Positions 8,867 to 21,240 of a stretch of DNA of 64,000 nucleotides are shown piece after piece. Positions within the stretch are counted from its first letter, which is position 1, and every line of letters starts with the position of its first letter. The DNA is from Pyropia haitanensis (taxonomy: Eukaryota > Rhodophyta > Bangiophyceae > Bangiales > Bangiaceae): positions 752,806 through 816,805 of the forward strand of contig SDUX01000009.1 in NCBI GenBank assembly GCA_008729055.1, given 5' to 3'. The position numbers and the translations under genes were made by a program. The notes below the pieces were generated by a model. It was not told the origin of the DNA and did not search any database. It saw only the letters and a list, made by a program, of their open reading frames with translations.

Positions 8867-10597
8867 CTCCCCTCCAAAGCGGGCCCATCCAGTCGCCGTG
8901 GAGCAAGCCCACTCGCGCGAGTACTCGCAGCGACGCGACAGCTGCAAAACGCAACGAGAGCGCAATGACGGCACACGAGAGGGTAATACGTGTACACGCG
9001 GGACGAGAAGTCGTGACACTCGCGGCGCGCACGAGCCACGGCCTCTGGCAGCAGGAAACGACGGAAACGCGTGCCTCGCAAGCGAAGTGCGCAATTAATG
9101 AAATAAGAGAACAAATTAAAAATAAACTTGACAAGGAAGATAAATGGCTCCTGACGAATATGATGAGAACGCACACTATAAGCTATAGCGGAAACGAATG
9201 CAACGTGTACACATTGTGTAGCAATCAATAGCGGCAGACAAGAAGACGAATTGGAACCAGGCGACCGTCGCACTAGCACAGGCCAGTTCTGCCAAGAGGA
9301 AGCCGCCACCAGTCACATATCCGCTCTCAGCGTGACTGTGTATTCCTTGTAGAAGCCGTCAAGGCTGACTTGATTAAGTGTGAATGGTGCCAGTCTCGAG
9401 GTCGGCGCACTACCGCCAGATTGGCCTGCTCACGACCGCCGCACTCGAAAGCTAATCAAGCCAGCAATGGCTTCGGAGCTGTGGCCAGGCCATCTTGAAT
9501 ACACGATGAACGGTTGGAGTCTTGTTGTTTGCTGATTGGTAAGGTACAGGAACGCGCGGTTCTTCACAGTCATCATTGCCGCTGCGTACAATCATCGCGT
9601 CCATCCCCTTGCGAGTGATATCCAACGAGTCTCTGAGACAGTCGGAAAGCCGCTGACGCAATCAAAAAGGGCACTTCAATCGGTCTCGCCCCCATCAGGG
9701 ACGCAAATGTAAACCGTAGCTGGATCGCCCTTATTCAACGGCTGATTTATCGCTAATCACGTAATAAACGAGTTGTTTGCTCCGTTTTGCATCGTTTAAG
9801 TACACAAATAGCGGTATCTAGGGGAAATAGCAAAAATTAGAGGAAGTTTAAGAAATATTAGTAAAAGTTATGAAACACAAGAAAAGATTAGGTAAATGTG
9901 AACTTTCTCGGCGTGTCAATCAAGTTTCAAAACAGACCCAATTCAAAAAAAAATTCTCGTGTGTGCATGGGACGGGAGCCACCCGCACAGGCCCCTGACG
10001 GCTCGGAAGGTGCAGACAGGCCAGAGCCAAGCTGTAAGGTTCTTGGGTCTCTCGGATCCGTGCGGGAGCTGTGCTCTTCCAGGGACAGTTGACTTCTGCG
10101 GGCGATGCAGCCAATCGGAGGCCGATTTGGCAGTTCTGGCGCGGAGCACTTGTGACTCTCCGAGCGGGGATCACCGGGCCCTGCTCGAACTCTCTGTCGC
10201 CGGAGGGGGGTGCAGAGGATTTTGCGATGACTTGAAGACCCCCCTCTTGTATATGGTTTCCTGGGGGGTTGCGTATGTGCGTAGCGTGCGTATCGGTTGC
10301 GTAGCGGTTTGGGCCATTTGAGACGCTTCCCGCAGACGTGTGCATAGGTACCGCCTCCGGTTCGACGGCATCCGGCGGGGCCCTCGGTTCTGGTGGGCCT
10401 CCCGCGCGCGCGCCGCCAGCCTCTGTGCAGCGGCTCTGTCGCTCGGCGGCCGCGTTGTCTGTCTGGAAGTGACCGAAACAGGGGTGCGCGCCCCCTGGAC
10501 AGAGCCAGGAGGCGCCCGAGGCCAACACAGTGCCAGTCTGCGCCAGCTGACCTGCAGGGCAGTTGGATCATCCCACGTGCACCAGCGCTGTCGGGTG
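8867..10597. other. Gene-free flank with an AT-rich island
   Basis: No gene or RNA is recognised. From about 9080 to 9960 the base composition falls sharply below the rest of the window, with A-rich stretches such as those at 9090-9130 and 9820-9900. No open frame in it resembles a known family, and no terminal inverted repeats were found around the island. It could be old transposon debris, an organellar or foreign fragment, or a scaffold-attachment-like region. Confidence 0.5.
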
Positions 10598-10600
10598 TAA

Positions 10601-11004
10601 GGCCCTGTCTTGACGGCGCGTGCACGAGCACGTGATTTACCTGAATTCAGTACATAAGTCCTCGCACACGGCGTGATTGAACGGGGGCAGTCTTGACGAC
10701 ACAACAAGACACACGACCACGTCACATCGCGGTTTCCCTGTCAAATTGAATCTGTCTTGCGATCGAGGTGCACAGGCGTGTTCGTGCGTGCTCGTGCGCG
10801 AGATATTCTGAAAAATCTCGCGCACGTGCACGTGATCGCCCCGAATGTCCATATTCGAACACGTTCCTCCTCGTAAGTACTCCGTGCGCGGAGCGGTGAT
10901 TCGGAGCACACACAAAAAAAACAATCAGGCGTGACTGGGATGCTGACTTCTCATTGGTTGACGGGCGTGCACGCACGCCGATCACGCGCCGTCAAGACAG
11001 GGCC
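10601..11004. mobile_element. PIF/Harbinger-type MITE
   Basis: Perfect 22-bp terminal inverted repeats (GGCCCTGTCTTGACGGCGCGTG at 10601-10622, its complement at 10983-11004) bound a 404-bp element. The direct duplication TAA occurs at 10598-10600 and 11005-11007. A 3-bp TAA/TTA target duplication with GGCC-starting termini is typical of PIF/Harbinger and Tourist-like MITEs. The interior has no coding capacity and contains several CACGTG-type palindromes. It would be mobilised in trans by a Harbinger transposase elsewhere. Perfect termini suggest recent movement. Confidence 0.88.
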
Positions 11005-11007
11005 TAA

Positions 11008-12051
11008 CCCGTGGCCCGTGCGGGGATCAAATTCGGGCCCCACCGGGGCGTGCACGCCGTCCAACGGGTCCGCGGAATCGCCGGCTTTGACACCGTAGGG
11101 CGGGACACTTTTTTTTGCACTGGCTGCACTGGGCGCACAATACCAGCTTAAACGGGTCTGGCGTCCTTTCCGGAGCGTGCTGTCTTTTCCTGCGCATGCT
11201 CGGTGTACTGGTGCGCCTCCATGTGCTTGAGGATGGTCTCGCCACACCTGCTGCTCGTCGTAGGGCGCAGGGACGCTTTCGCACTGCACATGGTCGTCGA
11301 CGTGCGGCTCGAGTGCGGCGGGTACGCCTAGGCGACATGCGCAGTGCGCATCCGGTGTTGCACTTTCTGCGCCGCTGTAGGGCGGGGTGTGCCGGCGAGG
11401 CGAGAGAGAGAGAGAGCGGGGGGAGAGGGGGTGAGCCGCTGGGCGGCTGGGCGTTGCGAATGGGCGCTTGCCGGGAGGCGGATGCGGGGGGAACCGAAAG
11501 ACAGAGCGGGCCGGTCGGGCGAGCAGTCGCCTCGCGGCGGATCCTGTATCTTCGGCGACCGCGGCCGTCGCAGCGGTCCATACGCGCGGCCCGCTACTGG
11601 CCGTTACAGAGCGTAGCGGGTGCCCGTCCCCCCGCGGGTCGGCCTTCGCTCCCACTCCTTCCCGGCGTCAGTACCACCGGCTGCTCAGCGCGCAGCGCCG
11701 CGCAGACGGTGGGACTACGAGGGCTCCCATCGACACGCCGCCGGTATACGCATCTGAAGGCGCAGCAGCTGTCGGGTACGTGCTCATGGTGTGTGCCGCA
11801 CCGCCGACCGCAGAGACTCCCCGGCCCACCCGAGGCGACGCGGGCTCATCAAGCACCCGTGGCTGCCGCCACAGCCGCCCCCACAGCCAGCGTCGACGGA
11901 GGCGGGGCGCGTAGCCGTGGACTGGCTGCTTCCAGACGCTTCCGTCACGGTGACGGCGGGAAACTGTCCTAAATGGGGAAAAACGCGAGCCGCCGACACT
12001 CACGCCGACGCTACAGACGCTGCCTCCGATGCCACCGCGGTCGTCGCCGCC

Positions 12052-12089
<38 letters not shown>

Positions 12090-12667
12090 AACGGCCACGA
12101 GCAGGAGATGAACAGCCTGCCAACCATCAGAGGACAGAACGCAGCGGGCGTTCAGAGGCCAGATGCGGTGGCGCTGGGGGAAGAGCCAGTGCGGCATGCA
12201 ACTCGCATTCAGCGTACGGACTGACGCGGGAGGGTCGCCACCACGGGCGACGCTGGGGGGAAGCGCTGGCGGCGACGGCGACAGCGGCGGCCGCGGAAAC
12301 CCGGTAGGTGTCCCTCCTCGCTCCGCGGCCACAGCGGGTCGCGCGCGGGGTGCCTATCGCTGCGTCGTAGCGCCAGTGGCTTCTGCATAAGCGAGGAGCT
12401 TCCGAGGTCGAAGATGCCAATAACGTAGGCACTGATTCAGATTGCCCCAAATTCAGCGCCTCTTGCGAACTCTATTCTACACACAGTAGTCTGAGCATGA
12501 ATTCTTTCGGTATCTCCTGATGGTTACACACAACAAGATGGGTGCTCCAAGTGGAGCGAGACGCGTTGATCCGGGCGACACGACCTTTCCCAGTCGACAC
12601 ACCGTCCCCCCCCCCCCACACTCATACCCGACCATCCCCGCGCTCTGCCCGCCGCGGTGGGCACCCC
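11008..12667. other. Intergenic sequence upstream of the HIT gene
   Basis: No recognisable gene. It contains a short GA repeat (11401-11412) and a GCC array (12061-12089) that generates poly-Ala, poly-Pro or poly-Arg frames on both strands. A less GC-rich stretch at about 12410-12540 is the likeliest promoter region for the HIT gene, but no clear TATA box is visible. A Cys-rich minus-strand segment near 11060-11300 was considered and not supported. Confidence 0.45.
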
Positions 12668-13954
<1,287 letters not shown>

Positions 13955-14587
13955 TCGTCGAGGCGCGGCTGATGGGCAATGCGCATGGACGTAGGGGTAT
14001 GGGGATATGACGATTAGACGCCACGTGCGCGTGTGTCAGCGGGTCTGCAGTGTGGATTGTCATGCACGGCGAGTTTTTGTCCTGCACTGGCCGAGTGGCT
14101 TCCTGGTATGGCACGCTGTTCCTGTGTGCTGCGATTCGATTTTTTTTCCCCTTTTGCAGCAACACTATCCGCCGGTCTCGTCCTGTCGCTGCCGCAGTTC
14201 TCCAGTGTAGGACGCCGTTGATTGACTCGTGGCGAGGTGGAGCGGAACCAGAGAAGAGGCTTCGTGTGCTGCTGCTCGGCTACGAGGAGCACCTACCATG
14301 TGCTTGCTCGGCCAGACGGAGCTCGTCCTGGCATGGAACCGTGCCTACGGACCACAACCATGGATACGGCACAGGGCAACATGTACAAAAAAAAAAAAAT
14401 AGAACAGGAATACTCTCCACAATGAAACAGAAAAGGGTGCTGATATGTACATAGCGCGCCAGGAGAGAAAAATAGGACAGGAATATACAAAAGCCCGCCC
14501 AGGGCCGCGCTGACGAGCACAGAAGTTGCCGCGCGCACTATACGGAGGCCGCCGACCGCAACAAAACCGGCTCAATCAGCCACGAGG
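13955..14587. other. Convergent intergenic region, 3' UTRs of HIT and KH genes
   Basis: No gene. It holds a 13-A run (14387-14399) and two related segments near 14395 and 14468 that share ACAGGAATA. The palindrome TGTACA occurs at 14382-14387 and again at 14446-14451, so it is readable as TGTAC on both strands downstream of both stop codons. Confidence 0.6.
14444..14451 (-). promoter_or_regulatory. Pumilio-type element in the KH-gene 3' UTR
   Basis: On the minus strand this reads TGTACATA, an exact match to the PUF-protein consensus UGUANAUA, 137 nt downstream of the KH-gene stop. A near match (TGTACATG) lies at 14380-14387. PUF binding is inferred from the consensus only. The motif may instead be part of the 3'-end formation signal. 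Confidence 0.4.
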
Positions 14588-17500
14588 CTAGGATGTCGCG
14601 TTGGGAGAGGAGTGCGCCGCTGCCGGCACGAGTTCTCTGGGTGGTGACGCGCTCGGACCCGACGCCAATTGCGGACTGTCACGTTCAACAGGGCGAGGGA
14701 ACGATGTTGCCGTGAGAGCGTCTGGCGGCGGAGATGGGGAGCCCGACGGGTGGCGTGACGATGAGGTGGACGGCGCACCGGGCGCTCGAGATACAGGAGC
14801 GCCAGCGTACAGCTCCGTTGCACTGCTATCCGCCTCTCTATCCCCGTCTTGTGGCAGAAGCGCCGGATCAGGCGATGCAGCCGAAGAAACGCCCACCTGT
14901 GGCTGCAGCTGGAAGGGGGGCGTGCCTGCACCAGCCGGGGGTAGAGGCGCATACCCCGGTGGAGTCGCCGCCCGCTGCCGCGTATCGGGTTGCGATGAGC
15001 CCGCACCTTCAGGGGGCGGCGGTCCCACCGCCGCACCTTCAAGTGGGACAGGACCTGGCGCCACACCACCAGCCCACATAGGCGGGATGAAGCCGCCGTA
15101 TCCGCCATAGTAGTAGAGCATCCCAGCCTGCTGCTGTGCGAGGAAGGCTTGCTGCTGCTGCTGCTGCTCGCGGGCTGCCTGCACTTGTTGCGCCTGCGCT
15201 TGCTGTTGCGCTGCGGCTTGAGGATGAACTTGGCCTTGCTGCTGGTGGGCGGGCAGCGGCACCTGCACGGGCGGCGAGCCGTACGGCACGGGCGGGCCAT
15301 AGGGTGGCCGCTGCGGCAGCGGCGCCCCTCCGCCAGACGCGCTGCCACCGCCACCGTCCCCAAACGCGCCGGGCTGCCCAGCGCCATACATGCCCATCGG
15401 TACGCCACCCTCGCCGTACGGCACCATGTCGCTTGGGTAAGGGAAGGGAGACAGGGGCGCCCCGGCACCGCCGCCAAGAGGCCCGCCCATAGCGGACGGT
15501 GACGCAAGAGCTATCGGTGGCGGCACCATCTGCATCGCTCCGCCGGGTGCGAGGTAGGGTGAGCCGTACAGCTGCCTTGGCCCGCCACCAGGGCCCTCGC
15601 TACCCGCGTCCACGCCCACCCCAGTATTGCTTGGATGGCGCGGCAGTTCGCGGTCCCCGCTACGGTCGAAGTCACCAAACCCGCCGTCACCAGAGATGGA
15701 GAGGTTCCGCATGTACGCCGCCGCAGCGGCATCATACGACGATGAGGAGCCCAAGCCTTCTCCACTCCCAGCGCCCACATCTCGCACGTTCGGATTGCCA
15801 CCCATGCCAGGCGGGCCGGCGGGAACTCCACCTTCGCCTCGTACAGAGACGCGCTCGACAATGAGGGAGCGAGCTGCCTCAACGCAAGACGGCATTCCCG
15901 CAATCGTCACTGGCCGCGTCACGCAGCCCACGTCCACTTCTGAGTCTTTGGCAATCGAGATGCGCGCCCCAGTGCGTGCCTGCAGGTCGCGCAGCAGCTC
16001 CCCGGCACGCCCGACGATGGGACCTAGCTGGTCCCGTGGGATGTGCAGCGTAACCGAGGTGGCGGAGCCCCAAGTGTAGCCAGGGGTCATCGGGGGTGCC
16101 GACATACCCCCCACCCCCATGTACATGCTGCTCCCATTCGGGCCGCCACCAGGAAAGGCCGGAAACCGAGGCGAAAGGAAAGGCGGTGCTTGTCCCCCTC
16201 GAGGTGAGTGCATTATGGGAGACAGCGGCGGGCCGCCAGGCAGTAAAGAGGTCAGAGGGGAGCCGGGCAACGCCACCGCCGGCCGACCGCTGGCACACGC
16301 CCGAACAACGTCCATGATGATGGCCTGCGCAGCTTCAACAGCTTGAGGTGCCCCAGAGATAAAAATAGGTCGGTCCATCGTCCGCGACGTGGCGTCACGA
16401 CTGGAGAGCACCCGAATGCTCGCGCCAGATCTGGTCTGCAGCTCCCGAATAGTGTCCCCGCCGCGGCCAATGAGCATACCCACACAGTTGGCCGGGACGT
16501 AGATGGTCTTCACGTCCGATATGCCCACTGCCGGCGTCCTCGGCGGCCCTGAGGGCGAGAAAAACGCAGGCCGTCCATTCTGTGCAGAAAATGAACGATA
16601 GGTCGCACCCAGCAGCAAGGGCGCATCACAATCAGTCCGCCCAGCAGCAGCACAAGAGAAAACAAAAAGGACAACGCGCGCGGAAACGGTCACCCAGTAA
16701 GCGCCAGGTAGCAGCAGGCGGACCCCGACGTCAGGAACTGAACACCATCCCCGTACAGCGACAGCGGACCCGACACAGACGCTCGCCTTGGCCGCAGGCC
16801 GAGGCGGAAACACATCACGTCGACGAGACACGCCCACCACGCCATCACAGCCTGGGGCCTCCCGTCGGAGGATGTCGCCGCTCGAATACAACGCAAGGTC
16901 TGCAACGCAACGCCGCCGACGCATAACTCACCACGTGTAACCCAGCGAGGTGCCAACTCTCCTGCTCGCCACCATCACCATAGGCCTCCTGCAAACATAT
17001 GCGCCACGTACCTGCCCGGAGAGCGCCGCTGGATAGGCTGGCAGCGAAGGCTGCCGCGGCTTGCGGATGACATCCTCAATCAGCGTCGTTGCGTGGTCGA
17101 GCTGGGCAACCCCCCCGACAATGGTGACCAGCTTCTCGGCCGACGCGTTGACTCTTTCGTTGTGAATGACAATTGTCGCCCCTGACTGCTCCTGCAGACG
17201 CCGCACCACCTGCCCCCGAGCCCCAATGATGGAACCAACGCGGTCGCCTGGTACCCAGAGCTCTCGGCTATTGGCGGTGCCTGGCAGCAAGACATTGGGG
17301 ATGCCCGCCGCCGACGTCGGCTTGTTGTGCAGCACCCCCGTGACCTTCTCACCAATGAGCGCGCGCGCCGCCGCGCACGCACGGGCGTCGCCCAGGATGT
17401 TGAAGACACGGGTAGGGGTCGCCGGGTCCACGTCCCCGCGGTCCACTTCAATGTGCGCGCCCGTGCGCGCCATCATCTCCTTGATGGTTTCTCCGCTCTT

Positions 17501-17965
17501 ACCAATAACAAAGCCGACAGCCTCGCGGGGAACGAGCACACGGTCCTGCGCCGACGCAAAGGGGACACTCGCGGAGGCGACCGTATCCGCCGTAGGGGGA
17601 GAGATCCCCGGCGGCACAGGCGCCACCTGCGTCGCCGCATCTGCACCCGAGGCGGTCGTTCCTGGGCTGCCGGGAATGCTGGTAGGGGGACCACCAACGA
17701 CGGTGGCCCTCTTGGGCTCGCCTACCGCGACGCTCGACGGTTGGACGCCCCCTACCCCCTCCGCAGCAGCTGCTACGGTAGAGCCCGACGCTGTCGCGCC
17801 CAGGTCGTCAGAGCGAGAGTGTCCCTCCCCCACCGCCCCCCCTCCAGCAGCACCAGGCAGAGGCGGTGGCCCGGTTGCAGCAGCACCACCAACCGCTGGG
17901 GGGGGGGTCTCGTAGGAGGCCATGCTGGGAGGCGGTGGAAGAGGGGCGAGGACGTTGAGTGGCAT
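14588..17965 (-). CDS. Four-KH-domain RNA/ssDNA-binding protein, FUBP/KSRP-like
   Basis: Two exons, 17965-17012 and 16579-14588, joined by a 432-bp intron. The donor is CAG|GTACGT, the acceptor TTCTGCACAG, and both phases are 0. The product has 981 residues. Four KH domains each keep the GxxG loop: GKSG near 155, GARG near 248, GRGG near 356 and GRAG near 508. Four KH repeats followed by a Gly/Pro/Gln-rich, Tyr-containing tail (poly-Gln near 770-810, then a YYYGGYGG patch) match the FUSE-binding-protein architecture. Such proteins bind U-rich RNA or single-stranded DNA and control transcription, splicing or mRNA stability. The first about 135 residues are Pro/Ala/Gly-rich. Start is at 17965, with an alternative Met at 17923. 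A strong splice acceptor at 18138 suggests a 5'-UTR intron. Confidence 0.93.
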
Positions 17966-20900
17966 ACTCGAGCCGCTCGACGTTGCCGCCGCACCAAACC
18001 AACGGACGCGCCGCGGTAGCAGCCTGCGACCGCTCAGGCAACACCAAGAACAGGAAGACGCCCGGGATGAAGGCCAGTGCCGCGAAGGGTTACTCGCCGC
18101 TGTCTGCCAGCGGACTGGTCAGACCATAGGGGTGCGGCTGCGTAAAAGGTGAAGAGGATAAGTATGCCAGCCACGCCAACAAAGTCAGGCCCTGCCAGGT
18201 ACTCGGCACACCACAGCAGTTCCCGCCCGAGTGCGGTGCCACGCCAACAGTCAAGTTCGCTGCCACCGCCAGCGGGAGGGTGGCGCGGAAGATGCGATAC
18301 GGCCGCCAATCGGGACCAGGGCTGCACGGGCACCGCCCAGAGTGCGGCGGGCACAATAGTCGCCCTGCCGCCAACGGAACCAACGCGACCACCGGGAAAA
18401 CCAGGAGAAAGCAGGAATGCAACACACGCAAGGTCAGGGGGACCTTGGGGATGCAAAAGAAGGAAAGCAAAACGCAAGGGCGACGCGGCCTGCTGCGGGC
18501 CCCAGCACGCAACACCTGACCGAACAAACGCCCGCCAGGCCCCGCACCAGCAGAACGCCCAACCGCAACGGCAGCGTACCCCTCCGCCCCCCCCCCCCCG
18601 TAGCCGCCACCGCGTGTCAAACAGGCACGAAGATGGTGGCAACGCACGAGCAAGTATGAGCGGCAGCAGGAAGCAAACAGACTCCGCGGTCCAGTGCGAG
18701 ACCCCCCCCCCCCCCCCCCCCCCCCGTACCGCAGGTCGCGGCTGACGCGCGGCCGCGCAGCTCACAGCTGGGCAGGCAGCACACAGCTGGGCAGAGCCCT
18801 GCAAGCGCCAGCACGCAGAGCGGTCAGCCACGCAGGGAGCGCGGGGAACCCCCTCGCCGCCGGCGCACGCCTCGCCAGAAGCGCTGGCGGCAGGAATTCG
18901 CGCCGTGCGCGGGGCGGGTGGCCTCCCCCCCTCCACCCCCTCCCCCTCCGCCCTCCCCCCTTGCTCAGCCTGCGCAGAGCGGGGTCTGCCGTCGCCGGTG
19001 GGATCCGCGCGCGTCGGCTCCAACAGACCGAGCCCGCCGAGCGGTGGCCGTGGGCGGCAGACACCGTGCGGCCGCACGCCCCGTCGCCTGGCGCAGGTTC
19101 CCCCTCCCACCGTACCCCGCGCAAGCAGCAAGGCCGTGCGCGCGCGCGCGGCAAGCCGCCGACGCGACACCCTGTCCACCCGCCAGGGGCTGCTGGTGGT
19201 GGGGGCCGGCGCTCCGCCACCGTGGCGACGCCGCCAGAGCACGGGGGCGGGGATAAGGTGCAGGCGGCGCGGCACGCTGGCAGAGAATAGCCCCCCCCCC
19301 CCCCCCTCCCTCCCCACCCAATGAGCGTCTCGCCGCGCGCAGTCCCCTCGCCCGGGCGAACCAAGGCGTGGGCGGTGTCACGCTAAGTCGGCAGCTCCGC
19401 GGGGAGCCTCCCCCCCCACCAACCTGCACACCTTCCGCGCCGACCAATAACCAAAACGAAGTGGGGGTGGTCGTGGACGTTGCCACCGCAGTCCACGCTC
19501 CAAGGTCGGCCACGCGGGGCGCAAAAAGGGCCGCGGGCGGAAAAGGGAAGGCTGTGCCATCAACCGACGCAGGCGGTCCATTTTGGGCAAGCGACCGTCG
19601 AAGAAACGAGCGTGCCTGGCCGCCCTGGCCGGTGCCGCGCTGGCGCGCAGCGCCAGACGGACAAGAGGGGGGGGGCGTGGGGGGAGAGGGCGCGGGGACG
19701 CGCAGAGCGGTGCTGTGCACACACCCAAGGAGAACGCGCGTGGCGTGCGTGGCGCGTTGCTGTGGGTGCGCGCGTGCTGCCCCCAGGGCCTCTACACTCG
19801 CGATGCCGGTGGCCTGTGCGGGAGCGTTCGCTCCCCCCGCCCCTCAGAACGCGATGCTCCCGGTGCTGGCGACAAAGGATTAGGCGGCTGGCGAAGACGA
19901 CCCGCATCCCCGAGGCCAATGGCCGTTGAGACGGGCTGCACACCACCGCGGGCCACCGCCAATCAGTTGTGTTGAGCCCGACCACATGGCCGCGGCGGCT
20001 TGACGGGTGATGCCGTTGATGGACCTCGTGAGTTCGTCTTCCACCAATCGGAACCGTCACAGGTGCAATTGCCTGTGTCAACGGACCCTCGTACAAATAG
20101 ATCTGGGGTCTTGACGTTTGCACATCCACCAATTGATTCTGGAGGGCTCTGATCGGAGCAGTCGCGGGTGGAGGAGGCAGTGAACGGTCGGTGAGGTGTC
20201 GGAAGCGACAGGGCCTGGCACCAAGAGATCTGACCACCGTTTGAAACTGCGGCCAATGGGCACGCTCCAGATCACCTGTCTCTTGCTCATCACAGGTGCA
20301 CGAGCATATCGCATGGTACTTTAAAGAACTCCCACAAACTTCTGTTCATGGACGCCGCCATGAAACATTATTTCATACCGTCGGGCGGTCCGTGTGCGCG
20401 CCCTCCGAGCGCAAGGCCCAGCGCTGCCTATCCTCTTGCTTGTCACTGCCGCCGCTGAGCAGCTCACGCCTGCTCTGTACGCAACCCGTTGTCAGACACG
20501 CGTCTCTGTGGGCATCGGCGGCGGCTGCCCACGCCGAGGTCTGGCAATGGGTGCGGCTGCGGCTGGCTGGACGTTCTTGCGACGCCGCACGCACCTACGC
20601 TCGTCGATGGATTGGTCGTGCTCGGCCTGACGCCGACCGCCGACCTGCATTTTTTCCCGTCTGTACCGACGTCAAGGCGGAGCAGGGGTCCCCGCGACCG
20701 GGCTCGTTGTCGGCTGTACACCAGGGCGCAGCCCGCCATGGTGCGCGTAGCGTACCGCGTGGGCCGCTCTTGCGCGCCACGCACGTGTCCCGGCTGTTGG
20801 CTGTGCTCACCCCAACCGCCCTACGCTCCCGCTGCTGTGGCGGGGTCATGGCTGTCGCCACGCGGGGACCAGGGTGGCCGAAGGTGCGCCGCTTGGTAAC

Positions 20901-21240
20901 CCCGAGCTCCTGTTCCTCCGCGTCTGTGGTGCTAGTGGTGGCTGGCGTGCCGCCCAACGAGCCGGGTGGTGGCCAAGGCGTTTGGCGTCGCTGCCACCGC
21001 CAGCCGTTGTAGTCACTCTCCTCGTCGGCAACCGCGAGCGCGGGTTTGGCGGTGGGGGGGGGGGGGGGGGGGGGGAGGAGGTGACTGGGAGTGCCCGCCG
21101 CCTGTTCCTGACCTGGGTCAAGCGCCGCGTCCCGGGACTGGCACCCTCCTGCCGCCGTCGTCACTGTTGCGGGACTGCTTGCCGGGCTGGCTGTCGGGGG
21201 AGTCGTCGAGTCTGATCACTCTCTGGCTGGGTCGGCGCTA
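17966..21240. other. Intergenic region with long G/C homopolymers
   Basis: No gene is recognised between the KH gene start and the protease gene. Near 18138-18162 (minus) lies a pyrimidine-rich tract ending in CAG, a good splice acceptor that probably serves a KH-gene 5'-UTR intron. C runs occur at 18588-18600, 18702-18725 and 19291-19306, and a run of 22 G at 21054-21075. The sequence around 19960-20350 is less GC-rich. It may carry the protease promoter: a TTTAAAG at about 20319-20325 is TATA-like, but it is far from the ATG. Confidence 0.5.

Noticed and set aside
8635..9231. Plus-strand ORF of 198 codons spanning the 3' LTR end
   Set aside because: Its first half is the LTR sequence, identical to the frame in the 5' LTR, and the rest runs into the flank by chance.
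10951..11655. Minus-strand ORFs with several Cys and His, considered as a BED or C2H2 zinc finger
   Set aside because: Cys and His spacing fits no known finger in any frame, the frames are discontinuous, and no partner transposase lies nearby.
17990..18200. Two hydrophobic minus-strand stretches (GVAGILILFTFYAAAPLW and PFAALAFIPGVFLFLVL) resembling a TMEM230-type hairpin
   Set aside because: They lie in different frames, and the second is directly preceded by an in-frame TAA. The first is the translation of a pyrimidine-rich splice acceptor. A KH-gene 5'-UTR intron explains the tract better.
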